NCBI GenBank assembly: GCA_010909165.1
Contig: MU008159.1
Span: 1,984,001-2,048,000, forward strand
Origin: Anthoceros angustus
Taxonomy: Eukaryota; Streptophyta; Anthocerotopsida; Anthocerotales; Anthocerotaceae
Direction of reading: 5' to 3'
Length of the DNA: 64,000 nt
The notes beneath the pieces were generated by a model. It worked only from the letters and a program-made list of their open reading frames with translations. It searched no databases and was not told where the DNA came from. This document shows, piece by piece, positions 11,681 to 24,249 of this stretch (position 1 is the first letter of the stretch; every line of letters starts with the position of its first letter). The position numbers were made by a program, and so were the translations under genes.

Positions 11681-13430
11681 CACTGTGTCTAGGAATGCTT
11701 GACACGGATTTCACTAACTGCTTTCTCCTCTTCTCGAACGTCAGTGCCATCTTGCCAGTGTTCCCCGCTCATTCACAACCTTCTCCCCTCACCCGCATTC
11801 AACACCTTTGGCCTTGCTTCGCTCACCGAATAACATCGAGTCCCTTCCCCGCTTCATGTGGTTTGGCATGGCCTCCTTCAGATTTGACCCCATGCTTGTT
11901 TACCAAGGCTTTCACCTGCATCTGTCCATCAGACCACTGCCAAGAAGATCCAGACACGCATTAATCATTCATCACCGCTGTCGAACACCACCCCTTGCGA
12001 AATTGCTTGCGCCATTCGGATCAAGTGCTCAGCGGCTTGCCGTCGCTGGCTCACGCTCGGCCGCTTACCCGCCCCTCGCGATTTCCACTTTCCCTTCTTG
12101 CAATCGCTACACCACTGCCTCGAAAACTTGCCTCCCTTGTCTCCTCCCCGCTGAACGCTCACAAGCATGTGTGCACCTGTATACCTTGTCCACCATGCGC
12201 ACTCATCCGCCTGCAAACTTGTGGGTGGTGTAAATTGCGTGTCCGCTATCTAGAAGTGTCGGCTTATGCCGGACTTGACCACTGTGTCTAGGAATGCTTG
12301 ACACGGATTTCACTAACTGCTTTCTCCTCTTCTCGAACGTCAGTGCCATCTTGCCAGTGTTCCCCGCTCATTCACAACCTTCTCCCTCACCCGCATTCAA
12401 CACCTTTGGCCTTGCTTCGCTCACCGAATAACATCGAGTCCCTTCCCCGCTTCATGTGGTTTGGCATGGCCTCCTTCAGATTTGACCCCATGCTTGTTTA
12501 CCAAGGCTTTCACCTGCATCTGTCCATCAGACCACTGCCAAGAAGATCCAGACACGCATTAATCATTCATCACCGCTGTCGAACACCACCCCTTGCGAAA
12601 TTGCTTGCGCCATTCGGATCAAGTGCTCAGCGGCTTGCCGTCGCTGGCTCACGCTCGGCCGCTTACCCGCCCCTCGCGATTTCCACTTTCCCTTCTTGCA
12701 ATCGCTACACCACTGCCTCGAAAACTTGCCTCCCCTTGTCTCCTCCCGCTGAACGCTCACAAGCATGTGTGCACCTGTATACCTTGTCCACCATGCGCAC
12801 TCATCCGCCTGCAAACTTGTGGGTGGTGTAAATTGCGTGTCCGCTATCTAGAAGTGTCGGCTTATGCCGGACTTGACCACTGTGTCTAGGAATGCTTGAC
12901 ACGGATTTCACTAACTGCTTTCTCCTCTTTCGAACGCGCCATCTTGCCAGTTCTCCAGTTCATTCACAACCTTCGTCTCACTCAATAATTCCAGCTTTTG
13001 CCTTCGCCACCGCATAGCATCGAGTCCCTTCCCCGCTTCATGTGGTTTTGCATGGCCTCCTTCAGCCATTTGACCCCATGCTTGTTTACCAAGGCTTTCA
13101 CCAGGCATCGTTGTCCACCGTGACACTCACCAAGAAGATCCGACCGCTGACATCGCATCACTGCTGTCGAACACCACCCCTTGCGAAATTGCTTGCGCCA
13201 TTCCAGAGGGCGTAGGCGGTGTCACGCTCGGCCGGGCTTTACCCTTCATGATTTCCACTTTCCCTTCTTGCAATCGTTGCCACCGCCCCTCCGAAAAACT
13301 TGCCTCCCCTTGTCTCCCTTGAACGCTGCCAAGAGATGCTGTGTGCAATTACCTGCTTGTCCACCATGCGCACTCATCCGGCCTGCAAACTTGTGGGGTG
13401 TAAATTCGTGTCCTGAGACACGGTGAGGTC
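11681..13430. repeat. Near-identical 599-bp tandem repeat, third copy diverged
   Basis: Landmark CACTGTGTCTAGGAATGCTT falls at 11,681, 12,280 and 12,878. Copies 1 (599 bp) and 2 (598 bp) are almost identical, differing by single-base indels in C runs. Copy 3 (12,878 to about 13,430) is clearly diverged. On minus each copy contains a basic coding-like stretch (KKGKWKSRGAGKRPSVSQRR, AISQGVVFDSGDE). Confidence 0.92.
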
Positions 13431-16400
13431 CACATTCACCCTCAATGTCGTTGTAGTCCTGGGATTCGCTCCCAAGGGAATGGTTTGTGCCAAGAGAAGC
13501 TATCTTCTATCACTACCGACCTTTGCCTAAGTCAGGGCTTACCCGCTACCACTTCTCTCACCTATCTACTCAACTACTACTACCTCCCGTCTTGTCCAAC
13601 TACCACGGATCTAACTCCCGACCCTGCTTCCTGCTTCATCACTCATGGTAGTCCGCACCACTACTGGTAGTGGACCACCGAGGTGGGTCCCACACCAAAC
13701 CCTAGCGACTGATTCGGCTCACGGCGCCACGGATCTTGGTACGGCACCCCACCGTAGTCCGGATGTTATTCTACCCCCACGCCATGCCCAGCCCGATTCC
13801 TGACACGGGGGATTCCTAGGCCTCCCTACACTCAATCCACACACATGCACACACACACAAGGCGCCACACCACCTTATTTCCTCCAGAAACACCGTTCGC
13901 TGCGCACTTCCTTCGAGACAAAGACTGCGGCCATGATTCTTACACACCACCCGACCATGACCTCTCCACCGTTCTTCTCTTCCTTTCCCACTCACGACCA
14001 CCTCGAGATCACAGATGCAAGACTTAATCTCCTTCCCGATCCGCCTCACTCTCTCTCTCTCTCGACCGCCTTCGTGCATCCACTCACTCACACATGCACT
14101 CAATTTCGACAACCAGCGAGAAAGAAGCGAAGGGAGAAGAGCCTGTGGCCACGGCGCACAGCAAGCCTGCACTCCGCCCCGCCAATCCTTGGTTCCCTCC
14201 CCTTTGTCGCCAAGACGCCTGATCGCCTTTCCTTCTCCAAACATGAGCAAGCTCTCGACCATTCCTAGAGCTGCCCCAAGACACCCGCCTCCGTTAATTG
14301 ACGCTCCAACCAGCCACAGTAGCGTGGGGATCTCAACCGTAAATTATCTGCTGTGAGAGGCATAACCGCCTCTTATACACCGGCCGGGCGCCATGCCCCG
14401 GATTTTAGGTCCTAAGATGGCTATCATGAAGGGACGCGCCACAATTCGGGCGTTCCTAGGTCCAAGAAAAGATCCTAACCAAATTCTATCCTTAGGATGC
14501 TATCACGCTTATCTCCGCGGCCTCGACTTGGCTGGCCGCCTGGCCTTCGTCTCCATTGCCGCCGCCACGAGCCCTCCCGCCACGCGCTAACTGGCTGTGT
14601 TTTCCCACAATACTTCCACCACCCACCGCCGGACGTCCTAATTTGAGGTGTACCGCCTGAGCTTCCGCTGCCTTCCGCTTGCCGCCTATTGCCGAGGATT
14701 ATTACTGCCTCGTCCACCCAAGCTCGGACCTCCTCCTCACTTAACTCCTCCAAAGTCGCCTCGCATAATAGGGGCCAACCCCACACTCGGGTGGTAGAAG
14801 TATGCACTTGAGTCCTCACTTGGTGAGGTAGGCCCCGATCCTCCTATTTCCACACGCACATGGACAAAGGAAGAAGCACGATTCCCCATTCACATATAGA
14901 CCAGAACATAAGTTTCCTCATCCATGGGCCGCAACATAATAGGACCTCCTGTCAGAAATGAGGTGCTTACCCTCCTCCCGTGAGGCTACACCGTTGCTCG
15001 GTCCATGACCTCGCGGGGTGCCGCTGGCATCCTCGCCGCCTCCGCCTTGGCCGCTCCAGTTGGGCTCGCAAATGCCGGTAGTTCCTTCCACTACCGCTGG
15101 GTGGTGGACTCCACGACTGCCACTGCTCAAAGAACCTCGGTAGGTGTTTTCGGCCACGCGATTGTCCGCCTTCTAGTTCCTTCCACTACCCCCTTGGCCG
15201 TGGTCCCGCTTGGCCTCTTCCTCATCCTTTCTCGGCTCGCCACGTGCCTCATCCATCCGTTTATACGCCATTGCTTATGGGCCTTCTCCACGAGGCCGCC
15301 TGCTCCCGGGCTCGCAACAACCCTCGCATCCCCCGGGTTCGGCTCCTGTGCATCCCAATTTGAGCCATGAGCCTCGCCGACTCGACATGGCCTGCAATCT
15401 CTCCTTCCCGATCTGCTCTCACTCCTCTCTCTCTCTCTCGATTCGCCCTTGCATCACTCACTCACTCACACCCTCAATTTGAACACAACTAGCGAGAAGC
15501 GAAGGAGAAGAGCCCAGGCGTCTGGCCGAGGCGTTACGAGCAAGCTCCGGACCCGCCAATCCTTGGTTCCCTCCCCTTTGTCGGCCAAAAGGCGCCCGAT
15601 CCTTTCCTCCTCCGGTAGCAAGCTCTCGACCATTCCTAGGGCGTCTCGCACACCCGCCTCCGTTAATTGGGCGTCTCCAACCAGCCACGAGCGGCGTGGG
15701 GATCTCAACAAATTCTGCTGTGAGAGGCATAATTCGCCCCTCTTATACCGTTTGGGCGCCATGCCCAGTTTTTAGGTCCTAAGATGGCTATCATGAAGGG
15801 CCGCCCACAATTCGGGCGTTCCTAGGTCGGTCGACATCCTAACCAAATTCTATCCTTAGGATCACTATCATGTCTGCGCCCTCCCTCGACTTGGCGCTGG
15901 CCCCTTCCTCCTCCATTACGCCGCCACGAGCCCTCCCTGCGCCCGCTAATCAGCGGGTTTTCCCACAATACTTCCACCTCATCACTGGGCGTCCTAATTT
16001 GAGGTGTACCGCCTGAGCTTCCGCGTCTTCGCTTGCCGCCTATTCTTGAGGATTATTACGGTTCCTCGTCCACCCAAGCTGGACCTCCTCCTCACTTAAC
16101 TCCTCCAAAGTCGCCTCGCATAATAGGGGCCAACCCCACACTCGGGCGCGATGGTAGAAGTATGCACTTGAGTCCTCACTTGCGAGGTAGGCCACGATCC
16201 CTCCTATTTCCACACGCACATGGGCGGTGAAGTTAAGCACGCGTTCCCCATTCACATATAGACCGGGAACATAAGTTTCCTCATCCATGGGCCGCAACAT
16301 AATAGGACCTCCTCACTTGGTGAGGTGCTTACCCTCCTCCGTAGGCTACACACAGTTGCACGGTCCATGACCTCATGGTGCAGCGTCGCATCCTGCCGCT

Positions 16401-16900
16401 CGCTCTTGGCCGTTGAGTTGGGCTCGCCAATGCCGGTGGACTTCCACTCTGTGGTGGTGGACTCCGGCGTCGTCATTGCAACCACAGTAGGTGAGGTGTT
16501 TGACTACCTCGATTCTTGCTTCCTTTCCTTCGGTAGTTCCTTCCACTACCCCGTGGTGCCTGCTTCCCTTCCCTTATCCTTTACCGCCCGTGCCTCATCC
16601 TCCGTTTATGCGTTCCGACATGGGCCTTCTCCGAGGCCGCCTCCTCCTCCCCAGGCTCCTGACTCCCATCTCCACACGTCTCGTGGGCATCCTTAATTTG
16701 AGCCATGGCGCTTCCTGTGACTCGACATGGCCTGCCAACTTCTCCACAGGCCTGCACAACTCCTCTTGAATCTTGGCCCTTATTTTTAGGGCCCGCTTGT
16801 CTTCCTCCAAGCAGGCGCTTGGCCTCCTTCACAAACCCGGCCTTCACCACTTCCTCCCGTCGCCTCTTGCACATTGAGCTACTGAGAGCCAAGGCCGCTG
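13431..16900 (-). repeat. Duplicated element of about 1.37 kb, coding-like on minus
   Basis: The segment 13,950 to about 15,380 is repeated at about 15,390-16,700. Paired landmarks are CTCTCTCTCTCTCGA (14,050 and 15,430), AACCAAATTCTATCCTTAGGAT (14,478 and 15,840) and CATCCATGGGCCGCAACATA (14,917 and 16,284). Both copies keep a minus-strand protein stretch WGWPLLCEATLEELSEEEV. The first part (13,431-13,950) has no recognisable feature. Confidence 0.8.
16040..16300 (-). pseudogene. gag-like ORF fragment of the duplicated element
   Basis: This is the best preserved coding piece of the 14-17 kb element: MLRPMDEETYVPGLYVNGER then FTAHVRVEIGGIVAYLASED and WGWPLLCEATLEELSEEEV. The homologous copy at 14,819-14,700 keeps the last motif but is interrupted upstream. 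Upstream on minus (16,890-16,585) is a Lys/Arg/Glu-rich coiled-coil-like stretch. The layout, a structured domain beside a charged helix in repeat DNA, fits a retrotransposon gag. This is inference; no zinc knuckle is visible. Confidence 0.35.
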
Positions 16901-19320
16901 ATCTAACAAATCATGCTGGTTATGGCGGTTCCAGGCTCAAAGCGCCAGCCAACAACAACGACTGAACAGCCTCGCGTGACTTCAAGTGAACTGAAGAGGC
17001 GGAAGACGGCGCCTACCAACGCTAGGCACCCTGTGACGCCTGTCTTGCCTCCGCCAATGTAACGGCAAGAAGCGGAGGAGGGCAGTACGAAGGGCTGGAA
17101 GGACGCCGCCTCTGAGCCGGGAAGCAATAAGAATCCCACCCGGAGCCTGTCTGTCCCCACCGAGAAAAGGGCCGCTCCGGACCTTCACCACCTCCGAGCC
17201 GTGAGGAGAAGGCGGAGGAGTTAGCGGCCAAGAGGGCCAAGGAAGGCGAGCATCACAAGACTCAGACCGAGGGTCCTGATTAGGTCCGGAGAGCCCAATC
17301 CGACTCGCCCGGACTGACAAGGCGGTCCTGACGGACTGTGAGATGCCCGCTACCACAAGTGACTTCACAGGCATCTTCCCCCGGCCTGGAAGAAACGCAC
17401 AGGGTTTTAGCTACTGGCCACATGTATGCTTGGGGGGTCTCATGAATAGCTGAGAAGACCCAAGAAGTGAGGCCACCCGGCGGAGGATGGTGGAACTCTG
17501 GGCGCTTAGAGGCGGCCCAGAGGCGGAAGAAGAAGGCGGAGTCCCTCGCCTCAATCGAGGAGGAAACGCCGAGAGGCGGAGCAAGAGGTCCGGACGAAGA
17601 TGACCAAGGTCCTCACCGTATGAAGGCGGCGCAGGAGGCCCAAGCACGGCTGAAGACCGCAAACGGAGGAGGAAGCGCAGAAGGCGGAGGAAGGTCGAGG
17701 CAAAGCGGAGAACGCCGCGACCGCCGAGGCGGCTCGGCTGGACCAACACCAAGCCGCCGAGGCTTAGGTGAAGGCGGCGCGGAGGTGGAAGCCGCTAAGG
17801 TCGATCGATCACTACCGACGTGATCGAACCGGTGGAGGGAGACGGCTAGCCACAACTCCAAGGCCGAACAGTGGCTGAGCACTACAGCCGTGAAGGAGAA
17901 ATGGAGGCCAGCACCGGGAAATAGGGGACCGGCACGCAGAAGCGAGGAGCGCGACAAGAGCCGGAAGGCACAAGGACACCTGAGCCGCAACTCCAAGACG
18001 CTTGAGCAACACGGGATTCTCAACGGAGAATCAAAGACTTGAGAGATCGAGCGCCTCGCCCGCTTGAGGACGGAGGGAGAGTAGGCGCGATCCAAGGAGT
18101 TGACGTGTCAAGAAGGAGCCGAGGAGCTGTGAGCGGAGATACCGCCCGCCTGGAGAAGGAAGTGGCGGACCTCCGCAAGGATGGACGGAGGGGCGAGGCT
18201 CTAGAGGAGGAGCAGAGGTCGCTTGTCCGATTGCAAGGCAGAGGGATAAAGCTCCATGGCCAAACTGTGGAGCTACAACGACGAAGGGAGGAGGAGCATC
18301 GCCGGTGAAAGGCTGCAGGAGGTGTTTCGAGGCCGCTTGGCATCAAGGAGTCTCGCCGGCAGCCTGGCGGCGGAGACGATCTCAGCCGGACAACACGCCC
18401 AACCGCCGAGCACCTGAGGAGGGAGTACCGTGCTGGGCCCATGTGGAGGAGGCACCAACAAGTCGACGAGACTTTGCCTACTACCACGCAGAAGCTCCTC
18501 AAGGCCTGAGGTCTTGCGCACCGCAGTGGACTGACTGCACGGTCGAAGGAGGAGCGAGGGAGGAAGGCCCCGGAGACGGCAAACGGGGACCTTAGGAGCG
18601 CTGTTTGACGACGATAGTGCAGCAAGTAGGGAGAAGGCGGAGGAGGACGCAAGGAAGGGTCATACCGAGGTAAGCACTCCGCACCTCACCACGGAAGGAA
18701 GGGAGGAGGGCCCTGAGGAGGCCGTAGAAGGGGCGGGTCCGGGAAACCTGGACCCACGGGAGGGCTCAGTGGGTGAACCATAGTGAAGTCGGCGAGGAGG
18801 AGGTCCGGACTCAGAGGTCCGGACTTTGTCCGGACTCAGAGGTCCGGACCCGAGGTCCGGACTCAAGAAAGTCCGGACCAGAGGTCTAGACTCTAGTGAC
18901 GGACCACAGGTCCGGACCCCGAAGAAGACCGGACTCAGAGGTCCGGGACTGGGAGGAAGACTGACCCTGAGGTCCGGACTCAGTCGAGACCGGACCCCGA
19001 GGTCCGCACTCGGGGAGCGGAAGGAGTCACCAATCACCACAGCAGACCATCTCTTAGGCCCAGGCAAGGCCCGGGTGAGACAAGAGAGGATGGGGAGGAG
19101 GACTTAGTGGTGGCCGTTGTCGAGCCGCCCGTAGCTCGGCTGAGTCTCGGGAGGTAGGGCCCGCCTGATCATCCGATTGGGGCACCGCAGCTGTCGATTA
19201 GGCTTGGGCCGCCGGGCGGAACTGGGAGCAATCCAGCCAAGGCGCATAGATAGGCGGAATAAGGGAGATAGTAGGCGGCCAGGGCCCACCGAATGGCCAC
19301 CATTTCGAATAGGAGTGTAA
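16901..19320 (+). pseudogene. GC-rich decayed ORF with coiled-coil composition
   Basis: The plus strand is strongly purine-rich (GGCGGAGG repeats). It encodes, in pieces, charged heptad-like sequence: KKKAESLASIEEE (17,530), MKAAQEAQARLKTANGGG (17,620) and ARLEKEVADLRKDGRRGEAL through VRLQGRGIKLHGQTVELQRR (18,150-18,290). Stops and frame changes separate them. Such Ala/Glu/Arg coiled coils are common in gag-like proteins of plant Gypsy-type non-autonomous elements. A degenerate element is the likeliest reading, and I see no reverse transcriptase. Confidence 0.4.
18805..19015. repeat. AGGTCCGGACTC palindromic short tandem repeat
   Basis: About a dozen irregular copies of AGGTCCGGACTC or GTCCGGACC occur in about 200 bp, each centred on the 6-bp palindrome TCCGGA. 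Related words occur at 17,280. The spacing is irregular (about 12 to 30 bp), so this is not a CRISPR-like array. Confidence 0.85.
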
Positions 19321-21501
19321 TAAAGATGCCGACCTTGATGAGTATAAGAGAAATGAGGTCGCTCTAGTAAAGTATCTTTCTCTTGGTGTTGATGCTGCGT
19401 TTTCTTGCGAGGCCCTTGTCTTCTTGCTAGCGTGAGTCCCGAGTCAGCGGCACGGCCCGGAGGCGATCAAGGTCACGGACCCTAACGTGTGGTGGTGTGT
19501 GCGGAAAGCGATCGGGGACCCTTGCTCGTCCGGCAGCCCGGCGGGGCCGGGCCGGGCGTGAGCCGGAGGAACTCGGGAGGTGTAGAGCCGGACGGAGAGG
19601 CCTGGCAGAGCGACGGAGGAGGTCCGGACCGCGCAGCTACCCGCGTTTTTCCCCAAGGACGATGAGTGTAGTGAGAGTGGTGAGAGGGACGGACTAGAGG
19701 AACGAGTGACGAACTTGAATGATACGGACGCGAATGGGTCCTTAAACATTTGGCCACGCCGAGCCTGTTCGGTGAACGTTTTGGGTAGTTAGGCGTAAAA
19801 CGATGAATGTGTGTGTTGAGTCTCAAACGGTCACTGCGTGAGGTGAGGAACGATTGGAACGTGGCAAACGGAGCCTATCATTCTCTTGGGAACGGACCCC
19901 TTACTACAACGACACGGGATTGTGCGCGCCCGGCTGGCCGTCGGCGAAAGTCGCGCCACACTTGCTGATAAAGAAGGAGCAAGAGCACGTGAGGGAGCTG
20001 CATCTGCTGCTAACAATCCATGGCAAAAGTCACCAAAGGCATTCACATGATGCCACTGATCAAAACGGATTTGAGCAATATCTTGAAACAACTCCAGGTC
20101 CAGACTTTGGCCTGCTAGTCATGTCCACCAAGGGTGCATCACTTTGGAGACGGTTGTCAGATCTGGAACCATACGCATAGCAATACCTTATGTATTGTTT
20201 TGGTGTGGTTGGTGACAGGACATTATACTTACGTGCCTCTGCCCTGGACCGCGTGCAGCTTCACTAGCTCGTTGGAAAATTGGATTTTGCTCCTCACCAC
20301 AAGAAGTCTCAAACCCTTTCCCATGGAATGTAAGCGCCTTCACCTCTACAATTTTACGAACTACATGTATGGTGTCCAGCCATTCCAAGCCACTTCTGCT
20401 GAAAATGCACGGTGGAGTTTGGATCTCATAAGGAAACCTTGCCATCTAGGTAGGTAGCATAACACCCGACGTCAAAATGCTTAACCGGCCCCGAGATTAG
20501 GCTAATTAAATGATCTCTTCAAGCAATCACAACTCGTGAATCACGAGGAACCGAAACTTACACTTTCTTGTGAGATGAACTACAAGCCCCCACACCTAAT
20601 CAATCCATCGCAGCACTTCCGTCGACGCCTCCCGCGCCTACAAGGACCATCATACCACTTCCCATAGCGTGATCAGCAACGCACATTGCTAGCTTGGTGT
20701 GACACACTCGAGTAATTGAGCGGGGAAGGTCCGGAGGCTTTCATTAGTGTTTTGAAACCAAAGCGTTTTGCCCGCCCGTTTTCATTTTCCTAGAATAACT
20801 ATGCCCTGGCACAACTTAGGGACGGAGTTTGGCGGAACGGGCGTCCAAACGGTCGCCGCAAGCTGTTGCCGTCCAACGGTAACGCGTGCGGGATGGTGTG
20901 GACATGCGCAGTGGGTGCGAGTGGCATGGCCCCATGACATATGGGATGCCGAAGGCAAAACCATTTGCGCCGGCCTCGTGTTATGTGCCTCATTACTTCG
21001 TGTGTACCAATAGCTCCTGCGGCAAATGGCTAGTCGCAGATCTCTGAAATGTACAATCATTCAGTTGCGCCCATCCAGTTGCGCCCATCCAGTTGCGCCC
21101 TGTCTGTCAGAGATCAGAGTGTGGGATGTGCACAAATCGTAGCCAGAAAAACAACGGCTCGATCACGCGCAACGTGGGAGAGCAGATTGCAGCCAATGAA
21201 TTGCTGCTTTTATAAATCCGGTCCAGACCGCATGAGCCAAGCATTCGTCTGCCGCGTGCTTCCTTCGCGTCTGGGAGGCGAACTCTGGTCAATCAGCAAC
21301 CCGACACCGGGCCACGGAGACCATTTTCTAGCTAGTCGACTTTCATCTCGTTAAATGACCCTGGGGAATCACCTTGTCCACGAGCCAAAACTCTGCAGTC
21401 GTACAGACCGAATAGCTCGACGCTTCGATGTGGCGACCACTACTCCATCCAGGCGGCAATGTCAATGCTCCAGCAGGTTGTGGGTGGAGACCCGAGCAAC
21501 A
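19321..21501. other. Intergenic, no convincing gene
   Basis: 19,320-19,460 (TATAAGAG, poorly conserved LTR-like composition) may be the tail of the preceding element. At 20,190-20,445 the minus strand is open (IVEVKALTFHGKGFETSC) and at 19,831-20,091 likewise, but neither has splice or start evidence and I cannot place them. At 21,063-21,100 the 14-mer CAGTTGCGCCCATC occurs three times in tandem (last copy partial). Confidence 0.5.
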
Positions 21502-24040
21502 TCAGCGCGTTGTTACTTTCCGCTTTACTTTCCTCCTACCAGGTTGAGCTGGCCGCAGAGGTTGACCTAATGAGGGTTGCCCGGATGCTGCTTGACCTGG
21601 GGAAGCTGGATCTAATGACGATTGGCCTGTTTCCGTACTTTCCTTAAGTCTGCTTTGCTCTTTCTTGTCACCAAACAGATCTGAAATGAATCCTGCATTG
21701 GGTATGACCCAACCCCCGAGGGATTTTCCTCCCAGAGATGGTCTATGATAAGCCTTCTGCTGACCCTCAAGCTGTACAGCAGGAGCAACATCCATGCCAA
21801 GCCAGCTTACTCGAGATGAATCCCCAACGTAGATATTCAGAAGCCTGGAATATATCATAAATAAGAAATGTGAGAAAAAAAACCAGAACATCGAAAATGC
21901 GAAACCTTCAACGGAACAGGAACAGCATAATCATACCTCAAAAGTGAGCTGAATGCGATCACCACACCGACACTATTGAAACTCTGCTGCATAGCTCTCT
22001 CTGCTCCGTAAACAAGTTGGTACCGTAGGTTGCCAGAGAGCCCCAAAAAGGCTCCATAAGCCAGAGCACTCGTGCTAGCCGATGGTCTTGGGACAGATGG
22101 CCTGCAAATGTCAAATGCGTTCGTTTATGAGTAACAAGATTGTAAATCACCAGCTGGTAAAAACTTTGCCCAGGGTGCTTACTTCTCCGTCCGCTTGCTG
22201 ATGACATCTTTAACCCTTGAAAGGCCAGCCCCAACAGTTCCAGAGACCGTACCCACAAGGCTCAATTCCGCAGCTTTGTAGAAGAAGCTGTATACTCTCT
22301 TTCGCGTATCAAACTCGCGTAGAGGATAGCTTCTATCAAAGACATTGTTTGGCAGCTTCTGGATTGCATTTTGAAATTCATACTTGAATGTGTTCCCATA
22401 TGACCGGCTGGGTGCAAGTGTCCAGCAGATAGCTATGTTACAGACAGCCATTGTGAGAACATTGACAGCTGCTAGATCCCATTCCTCCTTTACCCTGGTG
22501 AACAATATCTGAATAAGAAGTCGAGTACAAATACAAACCTTGCTCAATAGTGGTAGCACAAAGGAAACCAAATCAGCCGGCTGCAAGAATTTCCACAGCT
22601 AACCTTTCTCCTCGGTGCTGGATTTCCCACCAGACGCCATAGCCAATAGTAGCAGCCTGTTCAAGAACCAATTTGACCATGAATGATGGATCTGCAATTA
22701 AACTGCAACAAAGTCACAGTGATTTTAGTCTCAAATACTTGCACTTTGCATTCCGTTGTAGCATTCACAGTCAGGCAAGAAGGTTCAAGACCCCTGACAC
22801 ACTCCCAGAGATGCAAGGGGTTTATGATTCCATGGCAGCTCCAAAACCAGAACACCGAGTTCCACACTCACCGGCCAATAAAAGCCCTCGATATTGACGC
22901 TGGTGTAAGCCGTGACACTGTCCTGGCCAGCGTGGGCCGTGAATTAATAGCCAAAAACCTGACCATCTGTGCCGAACTGATCAAACCCTGTTAATCATGG
23001 CAGAATTAAGTAGCTGATATGGTGGCAACGAAACTCAAAAGTATGGCCCAATCTGAAATAACACTAACCAGCTCCACAGCTTGACAAATTCCTGCTGGCA
23101 TGTCGCTGGCTGTCCTGAACCATTCTTGAAGCACAGCCTCCACCACCTTCCGATCAAACAACTGCCATTCACAACCCCAAGCTTCGATCAAACATAACGT
23201 TCCACTACAAAGAAGCCAGAAGAGAACTGACAAGCTAAGCCCACATATCATTGTCCCATTACACACCCAACGTAAAGCTCCTCAGAACCAGTCAGGGAGG
23301 ATAAAAATCCACCATCCACCGCACCTGGAAAACCAGAGGTAGGAATCGTAAAACCCTGGCAAACCCACAAAGCCCACCTCGGGAACAGCAACCCGCCTGC
23401 CGAAGATGCCACCGTCGTCGCCATCATCTCCATCATCAGCCTCCCCAAAATAGTCATCATCATCCCCCCCATCGTCTCCCCCGTCTCCCCCGCCATGATG
23501 ATTGTTCTTCCCAATATCGCCCCCACCACCACCATCCTCCGTCTGCAACCAAAATGCGCATTATCAGCAGGCAATCCATGCCGAAACTCCGACTCCGCAC
23601 ACACTCAAAAGCTCGTGTGCATACCAGCGGCTGCGACTTGGCCGTGGACGGCGACATGTCCAACTTGGCCTTCTCCAGGGTGGCTCCCCCAAAAGCCCCA
23701 TACTTGCTCTTCATCACCGGCACGACGGAGGAATTAACGAGCACGGCATTCACAATCCCAAGCAGCTCGCTGCCGCAAGCGCTGTCAGAAAAGCAATCGA
23801 GCCGCAACAAGCAGCCATGCCTGCCGCCATCGCGCCACCTCTCTAACGTCAAATGAGTGCTCCTCGTACGCCCCACCGGCCGAACCGCAAAGCACACCGG
23901 CGCCCTGGATCCCGACGTGGACGCGGACGACGCGGCAGCAAGCCTGGACAACTGTCCACCGGCCGGGAGGCGGCAGCCGCTTGCGCCATGGCTGCCGGGA
24001 GGGAGCTGCAGCAACAACCTCGTCCGCACCCAAGCTGGTC
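21502..24040 (-). CDS. RER: RETICULATA-related (DUF3411) plastid protein
   Basis: RETICULATA-related proteins are plastid envelope membrane proteins needed for leaf mesophyll and chloroplast development. Exons (minus): 24,040?-23,625, 23,542-23,378, 23,161-23,069, 22,987-22,872, 22,702-22,604, 22,494-22,183, 22,101-21,937 and 21,844-21,502, with stop at 21,502. All introns are GT-AG and phases agree from exon 2 on (430 residues). Family landmarks are in order: SSVVPVMKSKYGAFGGATLE, a Gly/Asp-rich linker (GGGDGGDDGGDDDDYF), RRVAVPE|LFDRKVVEAVLQEW, DMPAGICQAVEL|GLISSAQMV, RAFIGR|LIADPSF, YGVWWEIQHRGER|VKEEWDL, APSRSYGNTF, LPNNVFDRSYPLREFD, GNLRYQLVYGAERAM, and a basic tail. The first exon frame (stop at 24,041) has no ATG before MKSKYG. 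A transit-peptide-like ATG frame (23,989) lies in another frame and is stopped. The start is therefore unresolved: upstream exon, indel, or damaged gene. Confidence 0.9.
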
Positions 24041-24249
24041 ACAAAGAGGACTTTCTCCAATAAGCTGCTGCTCAATTCCTCGCCCCTGCGTTGTGCCTTG
24101 CAGATACGTAAATTTGCGGCCTCGTCCGGAGACCCAGCAGGCTCGCCGGTGTTTTTAAGGTTACAGGAGTAACTGTGGAAATAAAGTAGAAAAATAAAAA
24201 GTTAAGAAAACTTAATTGATAGCTGCCTTTTAAGAAAAGATGCATGTGT

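Noticed and set aside
18805-19015. CRISPR or integron array
   Set aside because: The repeats are short palindromes with irregular spacing in GC-rich degenerate DNA.
20190-20445. Minus-strand open frame as a gene
   Set aside because: It has protein-like words but no start, splice sites or family match, and the neighbouring frame has stops.
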